DNA of 14,937 nt from DATJZH01 sp035499215 (GCA_035499215.1 DATJZH010000089.1:1-14937); one strand, 5' to 3'; shown: positions 1 through 7,095, counted from the stretch's first letter. Made by a program: numbers and translations. Notes: generated by a model from the sequence alone, not told the origin.

Positions 1-39
1 TGGTGGCCGCAGCCGCGCTGCGGCCATAGCCTGGCATTC

Positions 40-636
40 GTGCCGGGAGGCGGAGTTGCCGGGATCTTGCTCGCCGCAGGCGAGGGCAGCAGGCTCGGGC
101 GGCCCAAGGCCCTGGTCGAGATCGGCGGCCAGTCGCTGCTCGACAGGGGCGTCGCCCTGCTGCGCGCTGGCGGCGCAGCGCCGGTCATCGTGGTGACGGG
201 GGCGGCCGGGGTCGGCCCGGCCGGCGGGATCACGGTGCACAATCCCGGCTGGCGCAGCGGCATGGGCTCCTCGCTCGCGGCCGGCCTGCGAGCGGTGCCG
301 GACGGCTGCGACGCTGCTGTGATCGCGCTGGTCGATCAGCCGCTGGTCGGACCGCAGGCAGTGCGCAGGCTGATCAGCGCCCGCGCGGCCGGGGCGCAGG
401 CCGCGGTCGCGGCCTACGCCGGGCAGCCGCGCAACCCGGTTCTGCTGGGCCGCGAGCACTGGCCAGAGGTCGTCGCGCTGGCGGTCGGCGATGCCGGGGC
501 ACGGCAGTTCCTGCGCGCATATCCGGATCTGGTGACCGTCGTCGAATGCGGCGATACCGGCCAGCCCGACGACATCGACACGCCCGCAGACCTGGAGCGG
601 ATCGCGGCGCGGGTGCCGCCGCGGGCTCAGGGCTGA
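40..636 (+). CDS. MocA/MobA-like nucleotidyltransferase (molybdopterin cytidylyltransferase-type)
   Basis: A 198-residue protein of the NTP_transf_3 (MobA/MocA/IspD-like) fold that transfers a nucleotide from NTP. The N-terminus has the nucleotide-binding motif LAAGEGSRLG..K (residues 11-23), followed by GMGSSLAAGL (74-83), the VDQPL metal/nucleotide motif (98-102), GDAGAR (150-155) and DIDTPADL (178-185). The DQP and GD.GAR motifs point to the MocA branch, which makes molybdopterin cytosine dinucleotide for xanthine/CO dehydrogenase-type enzymes, rather than to MobA. No molybdoenzyme is visible, but the left edge cuts off the context. The frame stays open back to base 1, so a start further upstream cannot be excluded. 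GTG at 40 is chosen because it puts the family's AGI.LAAG motif a few residues from the N-terminus; no clear Shine-Dalgarno is seen. The 3' end overlaps the convergent epimerase gene by 10 bp. Exact substrate is inferred. Confidence 0.8.
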   Translation: MPGGGVAGILLAAGEGSRLGRPKALVEIGGQSLLDRGVALLRAGGAAPVIVVTGAAGVGPAGGITVHNPGWRSGMGSSLAAGLRAVPDGCDAAVIALVDQPLVGPQAVRRLISARAAGAQAAVAAYAGQPRNPVLLGREHWPEVVALAVGDAGARQFLRAYPDLVTVVECGDTGQPDDIDTPADLERIAARVPPRAQG

Positions 637-1574
637 CCCACCCGCAGGCCCCAGATGTGCGTCACGCGCCCGCCGGGCTCGAGCACCAGCAGGCCGGCGC
701 CGGTGGCGAAGGCGTTGGGCGGGCAGGTCATCGGCTCGACAGCAAGCGCCTTCCTGCGGTGGCCGGGGTCCAGCCCGTCGCCGGTGAACACCTGCAGCCA
801 GTCGTAGCCCGGGCCGGCCCACAGCTCAACTGCCGCGCCGCCGCCGGACAGCCGCGCCCATGCCCGCCCGTCGGCATCCCTGGCCAGCCCGGTAAGCGAG
901 TCATCGAGGCTGGTATCGGCGATGCGCCGGCGGGTCAGGAAATCGCAGCGCGTGCCCGCGACGTCCCGCTCCGGGCCCGCCGGGATGCCGCGGTCGCCCG
1001 CTGGCAGCCAGCGCCCGGCGGGCAGCTCGAGCTCGCAGTCGTCGATCTGCGGCGGGCCGGCGGTCAGGTAAGGGTGCGAGCCGGTCCCGTAGGGCGCCGC
1101 CCGAGAACCGGCGTTGCGCGCGGTGATGGCCACCTGCAGGCCGTCCGCCTGATCCAGCCGGTACTGGACGGCCAGCTCCAGGCAGAACGGGTAGCCGGGG
1201 CTGCCGTGCAGCACGTGCCGGAGCGAGACGGTATCAGGCGAGCGAGAGGCGGCGTCCCAGCCGGCCCACCGGGTGAGGCCGTGAATGGCGTTGCCCCGCG
1301 CTGGCTCGCTGAGGTCCAGCTGGTAGCTCCGCCCGCTGAAGGCGTACTGGCCGCGGTCAACCCGGTTCGGCCAGGGCAGCAGCAGCTGGCCTGCGCCCGC
1401 AGGCGGCAGCTCGTCAGGCTCGAAGCCAGCGATGACGGGCCTGCCCCGGTGCGTCAGCCGCCGCAGGCCGGCGCCGAGCTCAGTGACCGACGCTTCGTAG
1501 TCGCCAGCGCGGATGTCGTACTGGGTTCCGGTCAGCGGGATCACTGCCGCGCTCGGGTCTGGCATGCTGACCAT
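627..1574 (-). CDS. aldose 1-epimerase family protein
   Basis: A 315-residue cytoplasmic protein of the GalM/aldose 1-epimerase superfamily (beta-sandwich fold), which interconverts alpha and beta anomers of sugars. Family landmarks are LLPWPNRV (65-72), PARGNAIHGL with His98, GTGSHPYL with the second His167, and AVEPMTCPPNAF with Glu280, which match the catalytic His/His/Glu arrangement of the family. Length is normal. The reading frame has two candidate ATG starts, at 1574 and 1565 (Met4); neither has a good Shine-Dalgarno, so the choice is uncertain. The gene converges on the MocA-like gene with a 10-bp overlap and diverges from the CoA-transferase across a 255-bp spacer. True sugar specificity is unknown, because this actinobacterial subgroup is mostly annotated only at family level. 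Confidence 0.88.
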   Translation of the reverse strand: MVSMPDPSAAVIPLTGTQYDIRAGDYEASVTELGAGLRRLTHRGRPVIAGFEPDELPPAGAGQLLLPWPNRVDRGQYAFSGRSYQLDLSEPARGNAIHGLTRWAGWDAASRSPDTVSLRHVLHGSPGYPFCLELAVQYRLDQADGLQVAITARNAGSRAAPYGTGSHPYLTAGPPQIDDCELELPAGRWLPAGDRGIPAGPERDVAGTRCDFLTRRRIADTSLDDSLTGLARDADGRAWARLSGGGAAVELWAGPGYDWLQVFTGDGLDPGHRRKALAVEPMTCPPNAFATGAGLLVLEPGGRVTHIWGLRVGQP

Positions 1575-1619
1575 CTTGCAGCAACGACGCGGGCCGCTTG
1601 TCCTGACCCGGGATAATGC

Positions 1620-1661
1620 CGGCGGGGCTGCTTGGGGAGCGGGGGACCTTCAGCCCCGCCG
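1620..1661. repeat. 11-bp perfect GC-rich inverted repeat in divergent spacer
   Basis: CGGCGGGGCTG at 1620-1630 is perfectly complementary to CAGCCCCGCCG at 1651-1661, with a 20-nt G-rich loop. It lies 46-87 nt upstream of the epimerase start. It could be a 5'-leader hairpin for that gene or a protein-binding site. There is no T-tract on either side. A GATAAT box (1612-1617) sits just to its left on the + strand, but with no matching -35. Confidence 0.5.
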
Positions 1662-1666
1662 ACAGT

Positions 1667-1692
1667 TGCACGATAGCCGCCGCGGCGGTGCA
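1667..1692. repeat. nested palindrome with 12-bp CCGCCG/CGGCGG core
   Basis: The core at 1677-1688 is a perfect 12-bp palindrome, flanked by TGCAC (1667-1671) and GTGCA (1688-1692). It is one of three inverted repeats in the epimerase/CoA-transferase spacer. In DNA this GC-rich, part of the palindrome may be compositional. Confidence 0.3.
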
Positions 1693-1727
1693 GGCGGGCG
1701 AAGTTCGCCAACCCCGCAGGCGGCAGC

Positions 1728-1766
1728 CGTCAGCCGGCCTGCCGTCGCGGCCGGCCGCGGCTGACG
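1728..1766. repeat. 8-bp inverted repeat upstream of CoA-transferase
   Basis: CGTCAGCC at 1728-1735 pairs perfectly with GGCTGACG at 1759-1766, and the loop itself contains a GGCC/GGCC pairing option. It lies about 60 nt upstream of the CoA-transferase start, so it could fold in the 5' leader of that mRNA or be an operator. The rest of the 1575-1829 spacer holds no ORF that I would call a gene. Confidence 0.35.
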
Positions 1767-1818
1767 CTTAAGGTCGTCAGCACGAGAAGCCCGGCAGCAG
1801 GCGGGCTCCGCTGTCGCC

Positions 1819-1824
1819 GAGGAG
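1819..1824 (+). promoter_or_regulatory. Shine-Dalgarno deciding the CoA-transferase start
   Basis: GAGGAG lies 5 nt before the ATG at 1830. The alternative in-frame GTG at 1824 overlaps this sequence, so the ATG at 1830 is the better start. Confidence 0.75.
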
Positions 1825-1829
1825 TGCAG

Positions 1830-3152
1830 ATGGCCGGACCTCTGGATGGCATCGTCGTGCTTGACCTGACAAGGGCCCTGTCGGGCCCGCACGCCACGAT
1901 GATGCTGGGGGATCTCGGCGCGCGGGTGATCAAGATAGAGCAGCCGGGCACCGGGGACGAGTCCAGGATCTGGGGACCGCCGTTCGCGGTGCCCGCGGTG
2001 CCGGACGACGTCTCGGCTGTGCCCCCGGCCGGGCCTGCGGACGTGCACTCAGCCGAGCCCCCAGCAGCGGCGGCCGCAGCCGGCGCGACCGGCCAGGAGC
2101 CGGTCAGCACCTACTACCTGTGCTGCAACCGGAACAAGGAATCGGTCACCTGTGACCTTCGCTCGGCTGCGGGCAGGGAACTGCTGGAGCGGCTGGTGCG
2201 CCGCTGCGATGTGCTCGCGGAGAACTTCCGCCCTGGCGTGCTCGACCGGCTTGGCTTCTCAGTTCACCGGCTGCAGGAACTAAACCCGCGGCTCGTCATC
2301 TGCTCGATCACCGGGTTCGGGCATGACGGCCCGGAGGGCGACCGGCCGGGATACGACCAGATCGTCCAGGGCGAGGCCGGCCTGATGAGCGTCACCGGCC
2401 CGGACGCCGACCATCCGACCAAGGCGGGGCTATCCATCGCCGACGTGCTGGGCGGCGTCCACGGTGCGCTCGGCATTGTGGCGGCGCTGCATGAGCGCGA
2501 CCGCACCGGAGTCGGCAAGGTGGTACGCACCTCGCTGCTGGCGGCCATCGTCGGCGCGCACGCCTTCCAGGGCACTCGGTGGACCGTAGCCGGGGAGATT
2601 CCGCGGGCGGTGGGCAACCACCATCCGTCGATTGCGCCTTATGGCGCGTTCCGCTGCCGTGACGGGCTGCTTCAGGTGGGGGTGGCGAACGAAGGCCAGT
2701 GGCAGCGGTTCGCTCCGCTCGTCGGGCTTGATCCAGCCGACAGCCGGTTCAGCGCCAACCATCTGCGGGTGACCGCGCGCGATCAGCTGACCGCCGAGAT
2801 CGAGCAGGCCCTGGGCCAGCAGGACCGGGCGCACTGGCTGGGCGAGCTGGCAGCGAGCGGCGTTCCAGCGGGCGCCGTCCGGTCCATCGACGAGGTCTAT
2901 GACTGGGCGCAGACAAGGTCGCAGGGCCTGGTGATCCCGGTGCAGCATCCGGTTCTCGGTCAGATCGAGCTGCCCGGGCCGGTGCTGCGCTTCGACGGTG
3001 ACCCGCCCCGCCGGCACTCGGCGCCGCCGCTGCTCGGGCAGCACGATGCCTCGGTAAGGGACTGGCTCGACCAGACCGGCCAGGGTGAGTCCCGACCAGG
3101 CCGACCAGGTGAATACGGCGGCGCCCAGCAGGCGGATGGCTCCCTCGGCTGA
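1830..3152 (+). CDS. class III (CaiB/BaiF) CoA-transferase family protein
   Basis: A 440-residue protein that moves CoA between carboxylic acids, acting as a cytoplasmic interlocked dimer. The N-terminus reads PLDGIVVLDLTRALSGP..T..LGDLGARVIKIE (4-37), the classic CaiB/BaiF opening, then NRNKESVTCDL (100-110), AENFRPGVLDRLG (130-142) and the catalytic Asp176 in RPGYDQIVQ. The donor and acceptor are not deducible. Unusual: between GPPF (49-52) and STYYL (93-97), where the family normally has only a few residues, there is a roughly 40-residue Ala/Pro-rich stretch encoded by 1986-2105, with an imperfect internal repeat (PDDVSAVPPA / PADVHSAEPPA). The C-terminus also carries a hydrophilic Gly/Gln/Arg-rich tail of about 25 residues. 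Start chosen at ATG 1830 because of the GAGGAG 5 nt upstream. It stands alone between two spacers and is followed by a hairpin. Confidence 0.88.
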   Translation: MAGPLDGIVVLDLTRALSGPHATMMLGDLGARVIKIEQPGTGDESRIWGPPFAVPAVPDDVSAVPPAGPADVHSAEPPAAAAAAGATGQEPVSTYYLCCNRNKESVTCDLRSAAGRELLERLVRRCDVLAENFRPGVLDRLGFSVHRLQELNPRLVICSITGFGHDGPEGDRPGYDQIVQGEAGLMSVTGPDADHPTKAGLSIADVLGGVHGALGIVAALHERDRTGVGKVVRTSLLAAIVGAHAFQGTRWTVAGEIPRAVGNHHPSIAPYGAFRCRDGLLQVGVANEGQWQRFAPLVGLDPADSRFSANHLRVTARDQLTAEIEQALGQQDRAHWLGELAASGVPAGAVRSIDEVYDWAQTRSQGLVIPVQHPVLGQIELPGPVLRFDGDPPRRHSAPPLLGQHDASVRDWLDQTGQGESRPGRPGEYGGAQQADGSLG

Positions 3153-3198
3153 TTCAGCTTCCCGCGAGCCGCCCGGCCACGCTGCTGCGGCGCCACCA

Positions 3199-3228
3199 CC
3201 GGGCGCCGCGCCACCAGGCGCCGCCCGG
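3199..3228 (+). terminator. strong stem-loop after CoA-transferase, possible U-less terminator
   Basis: CCGGGCG (3199-3205) plus GCGCC (3208-3212) pair with GGCGC (3217-3221) plus CGCCCGG (3222-3228): 12 bp with a 2-nt CC bulge and an ACCA tetraloop. It begins 46 nt past the CoA-transferase stop and ends before the SseB-gene promoter, where a terminator is expected. There is no T-run after it, so it is either a U-less actinobacterial-type terminator or simply a 3' mRNA-stabilising hairpin. Confidence 0.45.
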
Positions 3229-3264
3229 CCCGCCGACGCTGGCTGGCGCAGGTGATCACCGGAC

Positions 3265-3270
3265 TACAGT
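3265..3270 (+). promoter_or_regulatory. -10-like box for a leaderless SseB-family transcript
   Basis: TACAGT (fits TANNNT) ends 6 nt before the ATG at 3277, so transcription would start at or next to the start codon. There is no Shine-Dalgarno and no recognisable -35 at 16-18 nt. The same TACAGT-N6-ATG layout recurs at the pepQ-like gene (12957). Confidence 0.45.
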
Positions 3271-3276
3271 GGCAGG

Positions 3277-4011
3277 ATGCCCACGCTCACCGACAGGCCC
3301 CGCTTCCCTGATGACGACGGCTCGGCCGATCCGCGGCCGGCAGCGGCGCTTGCCGCGTTCGCCGCGGGGAGCGGCAGCGAGCACGCCGCTCTCAGCGCGC
3401 TGGCCCGCTCCCGCCTGCTGGTTCCGGTGGTATCCGTGCCGGCTGCGAAGACTGCGGAGCCCGGCCCTGGCCCGGTCGCACCTGCCGGTGCCAGGAAACG
3501 CGCAGTGAACGCGACGGAAATGGCCCTGCCTAAGCTTGTCGGCCAGGACGGCAGGTCGGCGATCCTGGCATTTACCTGCCTTGATTCGCTCAACCGCTGG
3601 CGACCGGGCGCCCGTCCGGTGCCGGCGGAGGCAGCGGCGGTCTGGCGTGCGGCAGCCGAGGATTCCTGCGCCGTGGTGATCGATATCGCCGGCCCCGTGC
3701 CGCTGGCGGTCGAGGGAGCGAGACTGGCCGCCCTGGCCGAAGGCGGCGATGCTCCGCTGCCGCAAGACGACCCAGACGTGCGGCACGCTTTCGCGGCGGC
3801 GGTAGCCGAGCAGGCACCGGCCGCCAGGTTCCGGCTGCTGGCTGGCGATGCGGACGGGGACCTGCTGCTCGAGCTGGATTTGCCGGCTGCCGCGGCCGGC
3901 GGCCAGGCCGCGGAGATAGCGGGCCGCGTGGGCTCCGCCGCGATGGCGCGGCTGGGGAGCCGGCTGCGCCGTGGCGTCGCAGTCGTGCTCCGCGCACCGC
4001 GGTCCCGCTGA
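3277..4011 (+). CDS. SseB-family protein, function unknown
   Basis: A 244-residue soluble protein. Residues about 22-155 resemble the actinobacterial SseB N-terminal domain: ALAAFAAGSGSEHAALSAL (24-42), RLLVPVVS (46-53), a variable Pro/Gly/Ala linker, then EMALPKLVGQDGRSAILAFTCLDSLNRWRP (81-110), the characteristic 'E.ALP.L...DGR.A..AFT....L..W.P' signature, and VVIDIAGPVPLAVEG. The C-terminal part (157-244) is Ala-rich and less conserved. Such proteins are common in actinobacteria but have no established biochemical role; the enterobacterial name refers to serine sensitivity enhancement. No signal peptide or membrane segment is seen. It has no Shine-Dalgarno and is probably translated leaderless from the TACAGT promoter. 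It is separated from aroC by 174 bp. Confidence 0.7.
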   Translation: MPTLTDRPRFPDDDGSADPRPAAALAAFAAGSGSEHAALSALARSRLLVPVVSVPAAKTAEPGPGPVAPAGARKRAVNATEMALPKLVGQDGRSAILAFTCLDSLNRWRPGARPVPAEAAAVWRAAAEDSCAVVIDIAGPVPLAVEGARLAALAEGGDAPLPQDDPDVRHAFAAAVAEQAPAARFRLLAGDADGDLLLELDLPAAAAGGQAAEIAGRVGSAAMARLGSRLRRGVAVVLRAPRSR

Positions 4012-4172
4012 GCGCGGCCGCGGGCCCCCGGCGGGAACATCGCGGTCACCAGGGCGGATCCGCTCGTCGGCGAATCACGAAACCGCAGCCGATAGCGCTA
4101 AGCCGAAGCAGGGCCGCCGGGCCAGGCATCAGCTGGTACGGCGTCGGCGGCCCGGCCGAAACGCACTCGTGG

Positions 4173-4178
4173 CAGGAT
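4173..4178 (+). promoter_or_regulatory. -10-like box for a possibly leaderless aroC transcript
   Basis: CAGGAT ends 7 nt before the aroC ATG, within GTGGCAGGAT (4169-4178), a 10-mer that also occurs at 3269-3278 next to the SseB start. No Shine-Dalgarno precedes aroC, which fits leaderless initiation. No good -35 is seen. The 4012-4185 spacer contains no gene; apart from this box I see only a weak 8-bp inverted repeat (4111-4118 / 4146-4153). Confidence 0.35.
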
Positions 4179-4185
4179 CGGCAGC

Positions 4186-5364
4186 ATGCTGCGCTGGCTG
4201 ACCGCGGGAGAATCGCACGGGCGCGCGCTCGTGGCGATCTGCGAGGGCATGCCCGCCGGAGTCGAGATCACCACAGCCGACGTGGCCGCGGCACTGGCCC
4301 GCCGGCGTGCTGGCTACGGCCGCGGTGCCCGGATGAAGTTCGAGCAGGACGAGACCGAGATCACCGCCGGGGTGCGGCATGGCCGTACGCTTGGCAGCCC
4401 GGTGGCGGTGCGGATCGCGAACTCCGAGTGGCCCAAGTGGGAGACCGTCATGTCACCCGACCCGGTCGACCAGGGGCAGCTGGCGGGCCTGGCCCGCAGC
4501 GCGCCGCTGACCAGGCCCCGGCCCGGTCACGCGGACCTGGCGGGGATGCAGAAGTACGGCCACGACGACGCCAGGGCGGTGCTCGAGCGCGCCAGCGCCA
4601 GGGAGACCGCGGCCCGGGTGGCGCTGGGGGAGCTGGCGCGCCGCTTCCTGCGCCAGGTGCTCGGCGCCGAGATCGTCAGTCACGTGGTATCGATCGGCGA
4701 GGTGGTCGCGCCTGACGGCCTGGTGCCCAGGCCCGAAGATGCGGCCAGGGTGGACGATGACCCGGTTCGCTGCCTGGATCCGGCCGCGAGCACGGCCATG
4801 CGGGCGCAGATCGACGCGGCGCGCAAGGACGGGGACACCCTCGGCGGCGTCGTCGAGGTGGCCGTCTACGGGCTGCCGCCGGGCCTGGGCAGTCACGCGC
4901 ACTGGGACCGGCGGCTGGACGGGCGGCTGGCCGCGGCGATGATGAGCATCCAGGCGATCAAGGGCGTGGAGCTGGGGGACGGGTTCGCCACGGCCCGCCG
5001 CCGCGGCTCGCAGGCCCACGATGAGATCGAGCGCACCGGCGAGCGGATCCGCCGGCTGACCAACCGCGCGGGCGGTATCGAGGGCGGCATGAGCAGCGGC
5101 GAGCTGCTCCGCGTCCGGATAGCGATGAAGCCGATCTCGACTCTGCCGCGCGCGCTGGCGACCATCGACGTGCGCACCGGCGAGCCGGCCCGCGCCATTA
5201 ACCAGCGCAGCGACGTCACCGCCGTCCCGGCGGCCGGCGTCGTGGCGGAGGCAATGGCCGCGCTGGTGCTGGCAGACGCGGCCCTGGAGAAATTCGGCGG
5301 TGACTCGGTCCAGGAGACCGCGCGCAACCTGGACGGCTACCTGAAGGCACTGGTGATCCGTTGA
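4186..5364 (+). CDS. aroC: chorismate synthase
   Basis: A 392-residue enzyme catalysing the last shikimate-pathway step: 5-enolpyruvylshikimate-3-phosphate to chorismate plus phosphate, needing reduced FMN. All three family signatures are present: GESHGRALVAI near the N-terminus with active-site His11, RPGHADLAGMQKYG with the second His115 followed by RASARETAARVA (135-146), and RSDVTAVPAAGVVAEAM starting at 341. The FMN/substrate Arg-rich motif RR.GYGRGARM (40-50) and KFGGDS near the C-terminus are also intact. Length is typical for actinobacteria. It begins the aro operon; the shikimate kinase start codon overlaps its stop (TTGA), implying translational coupling. A leaderless -10-like CAGGAT lies 7 nt upstream. 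Confidence 0.97.
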   Translation: MLRWLTAGESHGRALVAICEGMPAGVEITTADVAAALARRRAGYGRGARMKFEQDETEITAGVRHGRTLGSPVAVRIANSEWPKWETVMSPDPVDQGQLAGLARSAPLTRPRPGHADLAGMQKYGHDDARAVLERASARETAARVALGELARRFLRQVLGAEIVSHVVSIGEVVAPDGLVPRPEDAARVDDDPVRCLDPAASTAMRAQIDAARKDGDTLGGVVEVAVYGLPPGLGSHAHWDRRLDGRLAAAMMSIQAIKGVELGDGFATARRRGSQAHDEIERTGERIRRLTNRAGGIEGGMSSGELLRVRIAMKPISTLPRALATIDVRTGEPARAINQRSDVTAVPAAGVVAEAMAALVLADAALEKFGGDSVQETARNLDGYLKALVIR

Positions 5365-5903
5365 GCACGCCGCCCACGCCGGCGGTCCGGCCAGCGGCGA
5401 TCCTGATCGGCCCGCCGGGCGCCGGCAAGACCACCGTCGGCCCGCTTGTCGCTGCCCGGCTGGGCGTGGACTTCCTGGACACCGACGCCGCGGTCGAGGC
5501 CGTCGCCGGCAAGCCGGTCGGCGATCTGTTCATCGAGGACGGCGAGCAGGTGTTCCGCGCCCTGGAGCGGGACGCGGTCGCAGCGGCCATCGCCGGGCAC
5601 GCCGGGGTCATCGGCCTGGGCGGCGGCGCGGTCCTGGACGAGGGCACCCGGGCGCTGCTGGCTGGCCGGCCGGTCGTGTACCTGGAGACAGGTTTCGCCG
5701 TGGCGGCCAGACGAGTCGGCCTGGACAAGCCGCGGCCGCTGCTGCTCGGCAACCCGCGCGCTCAGCTGAAGGCGCTGCTGGAGCAGCGGCTGCCGATTTA
5801 CGCCAAGCTCGCCTGGATGACCGTGCGGACCGACGGCCGCGCCCCCGAGGAGATCGCGGCCGAGATCACCGCGCAGCTTGGCGCCAGGGAGCCGGGCCAG
5901 TGA
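5361..5903 (+). CDS. aroK: shikimate kinase
   Basis: A 180-residue NMP-kinase-like P-loop enzyme that phosphorylates the 3-hydroxyl of shikimate with ATP. Visible are the Walker A motif GPPGAGKTT (17-25), DTD (40-42) and GEQVFRALE (61-69) for shikimate and Mg binding, the GLGGGAV loop (85-91), the lid Arg in KPRPLLLG (123-130) and the adenine-side Arg143 in EQRLPIY. The start is TTG at 5361, whose TGA overlaps the aroC stop (TTGA); no better in-frame ATG or GTG lies before the P-loop. It has a 10-residue unstructured N-terminal lead (STPPTPAVRP). It is followed by a 114-nt gap to aroB that contains a long hairpin. Confidence 0.95.
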   Translation: MSTPPTPAVRPAAILIGPPGAGKTTVGPLVAARLGVDFLDTDAAVEAVAGKPVGDLFIEDGEQVFRALERDAVAAAIAGHAGVIGLGGGAVLDEGTRALLAGRPVVYLETGFAVAARRVGLDKPRPLLLGNPRAQLKALLEQRLPIYAKLAWMTVRTDGRAPEEIAAEITAQLGAREPGQ

Positions 5904-5919
5904 GCCCCGCCGCGCATGT

Positions 5920-5980
5920 TGTCCATGATCGGGCGGGAAAGGGCGTCCGTGCAGACGCCTTTCTCACCGGATCACGGACA
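5920..5980 (+). promoter_or_regulatory. long imperfect hairpin in the aroK-aroB intercistronic gap
   Basis: Arm 5920-5947 pairs with arm 5954-5980 around a 6-nt loop (CGTGCA, 5948-5953). Counting by hand gives 24 pairs (one G-U), three mismatches and one bulged G. The outer part is GTCCATGATC (5921-5930) against GATCACGGAC (5970-5979); the inner part is GAAAGG(G)CGTC against GACGCCTTTC. A small 5-bp hairpin (GGCCC 5982-5986 / GGGCC 5995-5999) follows. No T-run comes after. It may be an RNA processing, stabilising or attenuation element in the aro mRNA, or a palindromic repeat element. It argues that 5904-6017 is not coding. Confidence 0.7.
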
Positions 5981-6017
5981 TGGCCCGCCAGGCAGGGCCG
6001 CACAACGTGAGCCGCGT

Positions 6018-7091
6018 GTGAACCCGACCAGGATCGCGGTCGGCGGCGAGCATGCCTACGAGGTCGTCGTGGGCACCGACGTGCTCGGCGAGCTGCCGTC
6101 TCTGGTCGGCCCCAGAGCGCGCACGGCGGCGGTCATTCACCCGCGGAGCCTGGCCGCGATCGCGCAGCGCGCCCGGCACGTGCTCACCGGCGCTGGCTAC
6201 CTGGTGCCTGCGCTGGAGATCCCTGATGGCGAGGCGGCGAAGGACATCGACGTGGTCGCCGGATTGTGGTCGCGGCTGGCCCAGCAGCGGGTAACCCGTT
6301 TCGATGCGATCGTCGGACTGGGCGGCGGGGCGGCCACCGATGCGGCCGGATTCACCGCGGCCACCTGGCTGCGCGGGGTCCGGGTGGTGCTGGTGCCGAC
6401 CACGCTGCTCGGGATGGCGGATGCGGCGATCGGCGGCAAGACCGCCGTCAACATCCCGGCGGGCAAGAACCTCGTCGGCGCCTTCCACCCCCCGGCCGGA
6501 GTGCTGGCCGACCTGGCGGCCCTGGCCACGCTGCCGCCGGCCGACTACGTCAGCGGGCTAGCGGAGGTGATCAAGGCGGGGTTCATCGCCGACCCGGTGA
6601 TCCTGGAGCTGATCGAGTCCGGCCCGCAGGCGGCTGCCAGGCCCGGCGGCCCGCATGAGCGCGAGCTGATCGAGCGCGCGGTGGCGATGAAGGCGGGAGT
6701 GGTCTGCGCCGACCTGCGCGAGGCGGGGCAGCGCGAGATGCTCAACTACGGCCATACCCTCGGTCATGCGATCGAGCGCGCCGAAGGCTACCGGATCCGG
6801 CACGGCGAGGCGGTGGCGATCGGCATGGTCTACGCGGCCGAGGTGGCCAGGCTCGCCGGCCGGCTGGACGAGCCGACGGCGCGACGGCACCGGGCCGTGC
6901 TCACAGCGGTCGGGCTGCCGACTCGCTACCGGGCAGGTGCCTGGCCGCGGCTGCGCGAGACGATGGCGGTGGACAAGAAGACACGGGCTGCCAGCCTGCG
7001 GCTGGTCGTGCTCGACAGCCTCGCCCGGCCCGCCATCCTGGCCGACCCGCCCGAGGAGCTGCTGGCCCGCGCCTACGCGGAGGTGTGCTGA
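6018..7091 (+). CDS. aroB: 3-dehydroquinate synthase
   Basis: A 357-residue NAD- and divalent-metal-dependent enzyme that cyclises DAHP to 3-dehydroquinate, the second shikimate-pathway step. Motifs: LGGGAATDAAGFTAATWLRG (101-120, NAD binding), PTTLLGMADAAIGGKTAVN (127-145), KNLVGAFHPP (150-159), metal ligands Glu183 (GLAEVIKAG), His246 (NYGHTLGHAIE) and His262 (RHGEAVAIGM), and catalytic Lys residues in DKKTR (319-323). The reading frame opens at ATG 5916, but those extra 34 residues have no family counterpart and are encoded by the long hairpin. GTG at 6018 gives the usual N-terminus (NPTRIAVGG) and usual length, though only a weak GTGAG lies upstream; GTG 5949 is a further option. aroQ starts 4 nt after its stop. 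Confidence 0.95.
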   Translation: MNPTRIAVGGEHAYEVVVGTDVLGELPSLVGPRARTAAVIHPRSLAAIAQRARHVLTGAGYLVPALEIPDGEAAKDIDVVAGLWSRLAQQRVTRFDAIVGLGGGAATDAAGFTAATWLRGVRVVLVPTTLLGMADAAIGGKTAVNIPAGKNLVGAFHPPAGVLADLAALATLPPADYVSGLAEVIKAGFIADPVILELIESGPQAAARPGGPHERELIERAVAMKAGVVCADLREAGQREMLNYGHTLGHAIERAEGYRIRHGEAVAIGMVYAAEVARLAGRLDEPTARRHRAVLTAVGLPTRYRAGAWPRLRETMAVDKKTRAASLRLVVLDSLARPAILADPPEELLARAYAEVC

Positions 7092-7095
7092 TCAA

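Noticed and set aside
546..1616. Long + strand open frame opposite the epimerase gene
   Set aside because: Low-complexity Arg/Ala/Pro composition with no motif; an antisense shadow of the well-supported minus-strand gene.
4111..4153. Inverted repeat GGGCCGCC / GGCGGCCC before aroC
   Set aside because: Only 8 GC-only pairs with a 27-nt loop; expected by chance at this GC content.
5920..5999. aroK-aroB hairpin as an ANTAR-protein target (the nearby GAF-ANTAR gene suggested it)
   Set aside because: ANTAR targets are two hairpins with hexaloops having A at position 1 and G at position 4. This loop is CGTGCA (no A1) and the following small hairpin has an 8-nt loop.
5916..6017. 34-residue N-terminal extension of aroB from ATG 5916
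   Set aside because: No resemblance to AroB N-termini, and it would be encoded by the long hairpin; GTG 6018 gives the usual protein length.
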